Assembly (NCBI GenBank): GCA_018398805.1
Contig: JAGFBZ010000865.1
Coordinates: forward strand, 1,674,001-1,738,000
DNA: 64,000 nt
Reading direction: 5' to 3'
From: Hirundichthys speculiger
Taxonomy: Eukaryota > Chordata > Actinopteri > Beloniformes > Exocoetidae
The notes beneath the pieces were generated by a model. It worked only from the letters and a program-made list of their open reading frames with translations. It was not told where the DNA came from and searched no databases. The position numbers and the translations under genes were made by a program. Each line of letters opens with the position of its first letter. Position 1 is the first letter of the stretch. Shown here one piece after another: positions 57,027 to 64,000 of this stretch.

Positions 57027-58140
57027 ACAGATTCTATTTGATGCTGCTCGGGTTTAAAATAACTCTCCTTGGCTTGTCAATAACTGAAGCTAACTCTGTT
57101 ATCTTAGTTCAAGCCCATGTCATGGGAGGGAAAGAACACTTGCAGTTTGACAAACAATTTCCCTCACGAGAAAACGGGGGGTTTCATGAACGTCCCCTGA
57201 AGTGGATTTGGAGAGAACTTTTTCCACCTTTTTGTGTCAGCGTGAAGCTAAACTGCATCACCTCCGATAATGACCTACACGGTTTTACGAGCTCTGTTAG
57301 TTTTATCCTGCTGGGTCGGTGTGGCGTTCCCTCTGTGCTAAGAGGGCATGCATGTGTCAAGTGGCTATTTTTTTGATTTATTTAACGTTAACTTGAAAAG
57401 CGTGTATAACAACATAACCACCAGCCCCGTCAGGATAGTGAGACTGCTAATTATATGTGATGAGGTTCTGTCAACATCTCAAGCAGTTATTGTTTAATCT
57501 ATTTGGAGAGGATGCAACATGTGTGTGTAAAAACTCCATGTGTTTCCAATTAAAGCCACAGATTTAAGCGCTCACGTGTTTATATCGAAAGAAATGAAGG
57601 TTTGCTTGGACACTGAAGCGCTCAATTTGAAATAACTCGAGGGGAGATCAAAACCTTAAATTCAAAGATGAAAAAAGATGAAAATGATGAGGAGGAATTG
57701 GCTTTTTTGGCTTTGACCTGTTACCTCCGAATGCAGTTCTGAAGCTGGATCAGAAGTTTAACAAGCGTGGGCCAAGCATACCCTGTATTGGCATTTTCCT
57801 GATGTAGGACTTTCTTGCCTACCTCCTACACAACTTTTAAAAGCACATTTGAGAGCTTGAGACGGCGAAGAAGTTTCCTTTTCTCGTTGCCCCGTCACCC
57901 ACCTGCGGCGCGAGCTTGAATGCCAACCAGAAGCTGCACATTTGTGTGAGAGAGCGAGAGGAGGGAAAGAGCATAGAAGGGAGCGGCGCTGCCAGCTGGG
58001 TCACGGCAACCCCCATGTTGGACCACATCAAAGCCCGACCGGCCCACATCCTGTCGCTGGCCTTTAACCCCTCTGGAGTTCAGTGTGTGGCTGCGCACTG
58101 CTGCAAAGGCTTTCATTCAATCAGCTGTAACGCTAGAGAA

Positions 58141-58177
<37 letters not shown>
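58141..58177 (+). repeat. Poly-G tract (37 bp)
   Basis: Uninterrupted G homopolymer about 240 bases before the acceptor of the last exon. In RNA it could fold as a G-quadruplex. Such tracts are often mis-sized in assemblies. Confidence 0.95.
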
Positions 58178-58178
<1 letters not shown>

Positions 58179-58420
58179 ACAAAACGAATGATTGATTGCG
58201 TAGATGGTAATCTGTTTTTCCCTGGAGTAGAGAAGCATGCCTGCATGGTGAGACACCTCACAGTCAGTCTGTGTCATGTCAGTGGTTCTGTCTGCGTTCT
58301 GGTTCAAATGAATGTGAGCAATGTTTTGGTGTGAGCCGTTTTTTTAAAAATGCAGGAGTTTTTTTTTTTTTTTTTTAATTTGACTGAACTTTCTCCTCTT
58401 CTGTTCGCGTCTCCCTCCAG

Positions 58421-58500
58421 GAGGAAAACGGACCAATTTCTCCACATGCAAAGCAAAGGCAGCAGCTACGGGCCCTCTGCTCGAGATGGAGGCCTGTTAG
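58421..58500 (+). CDS. lef1: LEF1 exon 11: alternative B-tail coding segment
   Basis: When exon 9 is spliced directly here, the frame reads GGKRTNFSTCKAKAAATGPL then LEMEAC and TAG (58498-58500), giving a 380-residue protein. This resembles the mammalian LEF1 B tail as I recall it (GGKRSSFPTCKAKAATPGPL). The acceptor CCCTCCAG is strong. When exon 10 is included, the same sequence becomes 3' untranslated. The TCF E-tail/C-clamp is absent, as expected for LEF1. Confidence 0.9.
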
Positions 58501-59920
58501 TTTCCATGAAGACCCTCAAAATCTCCAAACTGAAGCCTCCAGTTCTCAGAGGACCCCCCCCCCCCCCCTCCCCCGTCCTCATCTCTTTCCCCTCAACACA
58601 GTCGCACACCATGTCACCGGAAAAACTTCACTGTTTTGACTCCACTTCCTTCCCAAAGGCGCCTGCTGGAGAGACACTGAACTGAACAAGACAATCATGA
58701 TTAGTAGGAGCACCGTCACGCAGCCACGCCCCCGTCACCGCAGACCCAGAAAACGTCAGTTCAACTGCGTTCTGTCAGTTTCCTTTTTTAAATATCAGCT
58801 TTACTGCAATCTGAGGCACTGCACTGAGAAACAGCAGCAATTGTGATGTGCGCACAAACTTTTTCCCTGCACCGCCCAAACACTCCCAACGGCTGTCACT
58901 AAGTTATTATAAGTTATTTGTCACCTGTTCCTTTTTGTATAGTTCTTTAGGCTGACATTCACTCCCCCGACACCCCCTTCCCCCTTCTCTATTTCTCACT
59001 GGATTTTTGAGACCATTTGGGGTTTTACCCGACTGACCAAACACCTCTTTTTAGACTGCACTAAGAAAGACGGAGAGATCTCATCTTGTCTATGACACGT
59101 CCTCAAGACACCATTTTAATTTGTTGCTGACCAAGTTGGTGCAAAAAAGGATCAACATTTTAATTTGCTTTTCATTTTAGACTGAATTTTAATTTGAATG
59201 CTTTTTTTAAATTTTGTTTTTGTATCTTGAACTCTCATTTCAATTTCTTGGTGTATATTTTAGTGATTTTTGTTTTGTTTTTTATATATATATCTATATA
59301 TAGAGATATATATAGATATATAGTGGTATATATGAAAATAAGCTTTGGACACAGGAAAGCCATTTTTCTTGTTGAAATGTCTTGCAGAAAATTGAAACTT
59401 AAGGCTTCTTTTGATAACTATTTGTAACAAATAGTGACCTCGCGTCTTGCTCAGATGTAAAATAATTCTCAGTATGTGTACTTTTTAAAACTGTCAGGAT
59501 ATGTCAATTTTCTTGGTATTTTTGCAGGCTACATTAGGACAAAGGCGAGAGTGACGGCTCAGAGGCCTCTATTTTATTGTTCTAAAACATGACAAATGAA
59601 GCAGATATATATATTTACCCCAGCACTTGACAGTCTTTCTTTTATTGCAATGGACCTTTGTCTTTTCTCTCTGGTAGCTACTAGTGTGGTCTTTAGCCAT
59701 GTTGTTTATTCCATGCAAACATCTCTGTAACATTTTGATTTTTAATGCTCTATTTTAGTATTACTTGATGAATTCCTGTCTTTTTTTTTTTTTTTAATTA
59801 TTACATTTTGGGTCACTGTCATCTTGGTTTAGCGTTTTTGCTTTCCAAGTGGTCATATTTGAATTGTTTCAACATGTTTTGTTTTTTAAAGAAAAATAAA
59901 AAGGCACCATTGGCTCATTT
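58501..59920 (+). other. lef1: LEF1 3' untranslated region
   Basis: Continues the last exon. Begins with a C-run (58554-58568), then becomes AT-rich with a TATATA stretch (59283-59330) and T-tracts. The likely end follows AATAAA at 59895-59900. Later AATAAA motifs (60102, 60260, 60622) could give longer forms. Confidence 0.65.
59895..59900 (+). terminator. Likely LEF1 polyadenylation signal
   Basis: AATAAA within AAGAAAAATAAAAAGG about 1.4 kb after the B-tail stop, followed by GT/T-rich sequence. Choice among several AATAAA motifs is inferred. Confidence 0.5.
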
Positions 59921-61294
59921 GATTGCTTGTGTGGTGGAAAGACCAGAGCTAGATGTGCCACATGTAACAGTCTGTGTGTCATCCTTGGAGATCACAGTTG
60001 ATCATCTGTGGGCCGCGTCGATGCTGGGGGGTGTAACAGGGTAAAAACGCCATCTTCCTGGAAACTTGAAGTCTTGACAAGCGATTACAACTCCAACAGC
60101 AAATAAAACTCAACTCTGACAAAGTATTATTTCAGTGATGATGTCAAAAGCGTTGGAGCATGAAACCCTTTGGGATTGTTTCCTTTAGTCCAAAGCTTAA
60201 AACTCTTTAAGGATTACACTTTTGAAATTGATGACATGATGATCACAGCCAGAGAGAAAAATAAAACTTATTTATAGCCAGATCTGAATCATGACTCTTA
60301 AATGTAGCTGATGGAACAGCACCACCTTGTGGTCACATTGGGTTAACAGCCACTAAGAGCGAGTTGGCTCATTTTGACTTTAATGGCAGCATCTCAAAAG
60401 TTGGAACTGAGGCAACGAAAGGCTGGAAAGGTAAATGACGCAAATAAAAACAAATGGAGCATTTGACGAGGTAAGTAACATGACGGGGTATAAAAGGAGC
60501 TTTTCAGAGAGGCAGCCTGTCAGATGTGAATGACGGTTTATGAGATTTTCAAATCACTGCATTGTCTTTTATATTTTATACAGTGTCCCAACTTTTCTGG
60601 AATTGGTTATTTTTCAAAAGAATAAAATCCCAACTTTTTGTCAAAGCATGGAACAGTGAGTTGAAATTGATTTTCTACAGCGTAATGTCATGGTATTAGT
60701 GCTGCTTTCCACTCAGATGTATTCTGATTATTTTAATGACCTTTGTAAACACCATTTGACTGCTTTCATCTCCATTTTCAAAGGCCAATGTGTCTGTTGT
60801 ATTCATTTTTAGCAGATGCTTTAATCCAAAGTAATTTAGGGATACATTTGGAGGCAGCGTAAGGTTCAGAATGTTTTCCATGACGTTGGGGATCAAACCT
60901 GCCTCCTTCCAGTTGAAGATCAGTCATGCTACCTGAGCTGGAGTTGGAAATGTGGACATTAACAATGTGTTTGGGGGTATTTAAAAAGAAATCCTTCCCC
61001 TGTTTTGATTCTTTAATGATTTTTTCCTGCATTGTACACTGAATTTATTTGCCCCGCACAACTTAAATTAAAACAAAAACAGTCCCTATAAAAGTCAGTC
61101 CAATAGCTTGATCTTTGAGTCATTTGCATTGTGTCTATTTCAGGACAGCAGTGCACTGAAACTAAAGAAAACGCAAGAAAATACTGAAGCTACAAAAACA
61201 GAGAGCAAATTTAAAAAAAAAAAAAACTGCTGCTCATATGGAGACATTTTTGAGGTTGTTTTCTTAGCTTACTTATTGTGTGATGACTGCAGAG
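59921..61294. other. LEF1-HADH intergenic spacer
   Basis: No gene is seen. Contains further AATAAA motifs and a decayed transposon relic. Confidence 0.6.
60375..60615. mobile_element. Decayed relative of the 7182-8202 element
   Basis: Shares in order 'catctcaaaagttggaac', 'aacgaaaggctgga', 'gcttttcagagagg', 'attttcaaatcactgcattg' and 'cccaacttttctggaattgg' with that element, but is internally deleted and lacks its outer left end. Confidence 0.65.
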
Positions 61295-61527
61295 CAGAGG
61301 GGTATACTACGAAGCAAGTTCAACACAGCCAGGCTTTCTTTGGGTGAGCTGGCTTAACAAACCTGAAACTCGCGATCAGAGATAACTGGTACCACGACGG
61401 TGGTTATCAACTATCTTTGTTAACCGCGGCTTTCTGCTTTCTGCTCTGTGCGCGTTCACACGAAAGGGGGCGTTTGACGCGTCATTTGACGCCTCTTCCG
61501 GATAAAATTGATAGATGGCGGTCCGTA

Positions 61528-61671
61528 TATTTCAGTCAGGAGGAACAGGTTTTAATAATGCAGGGCTATGAGGATTTCAAAGAAATCTTTACGGCCAAAA
61601 GCAATACTGTTGGTGCGAATAAAGCCAGAGAGGAGTGCTGGCAAAAAATTGCAGATCGTGTAAATTCGTAA
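61528..61671 (+). pseudogene. Myb/SANT-like DNA-binding gene fragment of the Harbinger element
   Basis: The frame YFSQEEQVLIMQGYEDFKEI ... NKAREECWQKIADRVNS has the pattern of the Myb/SANT-like domain (start of helix 1 with E/Q-E, a central hydrophobic helix, and a CWQKIADRVN helix 3). In Harbinger elements such a protein helps the transposase reach the ends and the nucleus. The frame stops right after the domain, so the gene is truncated. Confidence 0.75.
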
Positions 61672-61720
61672 TGTGACAGTGTGAGGTCCTGTCACTGACC
61701 TCCGATTGATCACGTGTCCT

Positions 61721-61812
61721 GGCTACGTGGTTCAGGGAATATCCCTTTGGCTGACTGGCAATTATGCGTGACTTTCACCCGGGAGCCAGGGGATCAAACC
61801 CCGCCCAGGCCC
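61721..61812 (+). other. tRNA-like segment inside the Harbinger relic
   Basis: GACTTTCACCCGGGAGCC followed by GGGGATCAAACCCC resembles a tRNA anticodon arm with TTC and a T arm with a B-box-like sequence, as in tRNA-Glu. The 5' half does not fold convincingly. I regard it as a tRNA-derived or tRNA-like fragment, not a working tRNA gene. Confidence 0.3.
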
Positions 61813-62049
61813 TCCGTAGTGTCTCTTGCCACAGTAAATTATATTTATTTCACCACTTAATGCACCTTAATTAATCTCCCTCCCTCTTTTAGAGCGCTTA
61901 AACTTTAAACTTAATGCAGCGGATTTAAACATTATGTAGGTCTGACTGTCCCATTATGGATGATAAATATAAAAATCACTTTAGTTTTTTGCTAAATCTA
62001 TGTGAAATTAATTTAAGATTTAATATTATCTGTGATACCAATATACGTT

Positions 62050-62073
62050 CACCGGCCACTTTAATAGGTACCC
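62050..62073 (+). mobile_element. End fragment of another fish DNA transposon
   Basis: CACCGGCCACTTTAATAGGT matches the familiar terminal repeat of a fish Tc1-like family (usually CACCGGCCACTTTATTAGGT). Only one end is recognised. It is nested within the Harbinger relic. Confidence 0.5.
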
Positions 62074-62308
62074 TATCACCCTGGGGAATCTATGAATTAT
62101 ATTACAACATTTCACATGAAATTCCACGTCACACTGATTATCAATATAATGGACTATTAATTTATGTTACCTGCGATTTAGTAAGACGCTTCTTTTATTT
62201 GAAGCGTGGGCAGATGGCCAGGGAATACTACAAACATATTCAGCAGTTTAGTAAGAGCAAGTACAACCTTTATTCCAGTATTCTGGCTCAGATTTTCTGC
62301 ATCACCAA

Positions 62309-62521
62309 CTAAATGCATGTAGGTTCCCGCGGCAAAGAAACGCACACCGTTTGCGCTACTGTGAGCGCACGGCTGCGTTTGGTGGCGCTGCCAATATATG
62401 GCTCTAGCAGATTACAAATGTAACGTATTCCCTCAGCTGGAAATCTATAGCGTTCATAGAGAATATGGTCATGGGAAGCCAGCGGATCAGTCCGGTCTGA
62501 ATATTTCTCCCTCCATTGCAC
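62309..62521 (-). pseudogene. PIF/Harbinger transposase N-terminal fragment
   Basis: The 70-residue frame contains SHDHILYERYRFPAEGIRYI and CNLLEPYIGSATKRSRALTV, closely following the N-terminal pattern of HARBI1-like transposases (DxxLxxRYRFxxxGIxxL, then a RxxALTVxxQV-like block). The DDE catalytic domain that should follow is missing, so it is inactive. It runs opposite to the Myb-like gene. Confidence 0.75.
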
Positions 62522-62760
62522 AATCCTGGCGCTCAGGTCAACGGGATTGGGTGAAAGTGAAAGGGCGGCGCTTTTTAGAGCCGATTTGAGCCTAAACTCT
62601 GCACATAACCTGCTCCGGACCAGGTTAAGATTGCAGAGTAAGTTACCATGGTGATCTAGCCAGGTTGAAAGAGAGCCACCTTCGTGGTACCGGAAATCCT
62701 GGCTTTAGACTCAACATACCTCGCTAACCCTCTAATCTCGCTTCGTAGTATACCCCTCTG

Positions 62761-63394
62761 GATAATTATAATACAGACTTGGTGTCATGAAAAACTTCTG
62801 TTCACAACATTATCTAGTCCTCTGCATGCAGCACTTCTGCACAAGCAGCCAAGGAAATACACTGAAGGCCCATTTTTAGTTTACTCACTATTTTTGTGGC
62901 TCTAGTGGCCTTTATTCACAGTGAATTTGACAGCACAGTGGGGCAGAGGGATGATGGCTGGGAGTCCAACCTGCAAGCACTGCATTTGATTTATTATTCA
63001 TGACACATCAAATGTAATTTAATTATATGGACAGGTTACAGGAAAAATGTAAAGTTTCCAAATAGTGCTGCTTTGTGCAACACAGTCACTTATTCACAGA
63101 GGTCAAATGATTTTTTTAATCTTTTGTTGAACTATTCTAAAATGCATCAAATTACTAGCTTTGAATGTTAATGAGTACCTTTCAATAATGGTGTGCAAAA
63201 ATACCAGTTTATGAAAAACATCTGTTTAATTGGACTTGACTTCATAAATGACAATCAGTGGATTTCCAAAAAAAATGGACAGTTAGAAATGATTATAGGC
63301 ACTTTTTCTGTTTGTGTTTTTTTAAAGCAGCTATTGTTTTGAGAGCTTAATTTCACAGGTCCTGACATCCATCTAGATTCACATCCACATTTGG
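62761..63394 (-). other. hadh: Presumed HADH 3' untranslated region and flank
   Basis: AT-rich, no other gene. On the - strand, AATAAA motifs occur at 62990-62995 and 62911-62916, either of which could end the HADH transcript. Confidence 0.5.
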
Positions 63395-63513
63395 TTACTT
63401 GTACTTGTAGAATCCCTCTCCGGTCTTTTTGCCAAGTTTACCCTCTGCAACCAGCTTATTCAGCAGCTCACTTGGGGCAAAGAGTGGGTTTTCAGGCTCC
63501 GCGGCGTACCAAC
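63395..63513 (-). CDS. hadh: HADH last coding exon
   Basis: Reads [20 protein letters not shown] then [18 protein letters not shown] and TAG. It matches the C terminus of vertebrate L-3-hydroxyacyl-CoA dehydrogenase (…[22 protein letters not shown]). Acceptor CTTCAG on the - strand. The preceding open frame upstream of the exon is intronic. Confidence 0.95.
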
Positions 63514-63595
63514 CTGAAGACGCAGAGAGAATGTACCCTTCATTCAAAGCAATGATGTTTCCACTCACACATGCACTGCTCGCTGCTTCACTAAC

Positions 63596-63712
63596 CATCT
63601 ACAATGAATTTCATCGTGTCCAATCCCACGTAGTCAGAGAGCTCAAAGGGTCCCATGGGATATCCGGCACCAAGTTTCATAGCAATATCTATGTCTTCTT
63701 TGGATCCGTGGC
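63596..63712 (-). CDS. hadh: HADH penultimate coding exon
   Basis: Codes [20 protein letters not shown] then [18 protein letters not shown], and its outer bases complete glycine codons shared with both neighbours. [11 protein letters not shown] is the conserved signature of the C-terminal, dimerising helical domain of 3-hydroxyacyl-CoA dehydrogenases. Donor GTTAGT. Confidence 0.95.
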
Positions 63713-63802
63713 CTGTAAAGGAAAACAGACCAACACATCTAAAGCCATGTAAAGTACAAAAGGATTCAGCAAGACTGCTTGTTGTATTAAAAGGTTTAAA
63801 CA

Positions 63803-63876
63803 CCTCTCTCATGCAACCGGAGGGCCTCCGCCATGTAAGGAACTAGTAGACGGTTAACAATGAATCCAGGTGTATC
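63803..63876 (-). CDS. hadh: HADH antepenultimate exon (gene continues beyond the window)
   Basis: Codes [20 protein letters not shown] then LHERG, matching human [24 protein letters not shown] oxidises L-3-hydroxyacyl-CoA to 3-ketoacyl-CoA with NAD+ in the mitochondrial matrix, the third step of fatty-acid beta-oxidation. The NAD-binding N-terminal exons lie past position 64000. The three exons join in frame: 63876-63803, 63712-63596, 63513-63395. Confidence 0.95.
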
Positions 63877-64000
63877 CTGAATAAAGAGATGTTTGATACT
63901 GTTAGTTACTCATTGATGACCAATAGCAGGACCACTCTCATTTATTTGCTTTCATGTATAACCATTGGAATCGTGTACACTTCTCTAAAACGGTCCAAAT

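Larger units (their letters stand above)
50448..58420 (+). other. LEF1 intron 10 (8.0 kb)
   Basis: Runs between the two alternative tail exons. Contains GC-rich patches (about 53200-53310, 53860-54440, 55920-56060), a phase-compatible but unproven exon-like segment at 54183, a perfect CTTTGATC at 57019-57026 and a 37-base G run at 58141. Confidence 0.8.
61295..62760. mobile_element. PIF/Harbinger transposon relic
   Basis: The ends are perfect 20-bp inverted repeats: CAGAGGGGTATACTACGAAG at 61295-61314 and its complement at 62741-62760. Inside are a + strand Myb/SANT-like frame and a - strand transposase fragment, the two genes typical of PIF/Harbinger elements. The middle is decayed and carries part of another element. 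A target duplication could not be identified. Confidence 0.85.

Noticed and set aside
61721..61812. Functional tRNA-Glu gene
   Set aside because: Only the anticodon-arm and T-arm-like half is convincing; the acceptor and D arms do not pair.
61956..62312. 118-codon + frame as a gene
   Set aside because: It spans an end fragment of a Tc1-like element inside the Harbinger relic, so it is a chance frame in AT-rich repeat DNA.

Overview
This is animal genomic DNA, almost certainly from a teleost fish. The genes are split by GT-AG introns, the spacer DNA is AT-rich and full of microsatellites, and the mobile elements are of kinds common in fish: short TA-flanked Tc1/mariner-like elements, hAT miniatures, a PIF/Harbinger relic and Tc1 transposase debris. 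No bacterial-style genes, operons or CRISPR arrays are present. Most open frames are chance products of low-complexity DNA.

The centre of the window is one complete gene, LEF1 (lymphoid enhancer-binding factor 1), on the + strand. A CpG- and GC-rich promoter region lies at about 16140-16690, with two perfect TCF/LEF sites, one directly beside a GCCGCCG Helper motif. A presumed long 5' leader runs to the start codon at 18350. Eleven coding exons follow, at 18350-18553, 20219-20285, 21443-21570, 39501-39633, 42656-42746, 44442-44561, 45322-45484, 46261-46368, 49801-49849, 50406-50447 and 58421-58500. Every junction keeps the reading frame. The 42-base tenth exon gives a 365-residue protein with the short 'N' tail; skipping it joins exon 9 to exon 11 and gives a 380-residue protein with the 'B' tail. 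The mammalian exon that sits between the window's exons 5 and 6 was not found.

The right end holds the last three coding exons of HADH (mitochondrial L-3-hydroxyacyl-CoA dehydrogenase) on the - strand. LEF1 and HADH converge tail to tail, as they do in human. Between them lie a decayed Tc1/mariner-like element (about 60375-60615) and a PIF/Harbinger relic (61295-62760) with remains of both its Myb-like and transposase genes.

The first 16 kb carries no protein gene that I can support. It holds several mobile elements (1444-1708, 7182-8202, 11570-11793, about 14110-14660), dispersed repeats and a strong hairpin near 8861-8920. The 18-kb intron 3 and 8-kb intron 10 are mostly non-coding. They contain low-complexity tracts, a Tc1 fragment, scattered perfect CTTTGATC sites and several patches that look like conserved regulatory DNA, although that cannot be proved without alignment.
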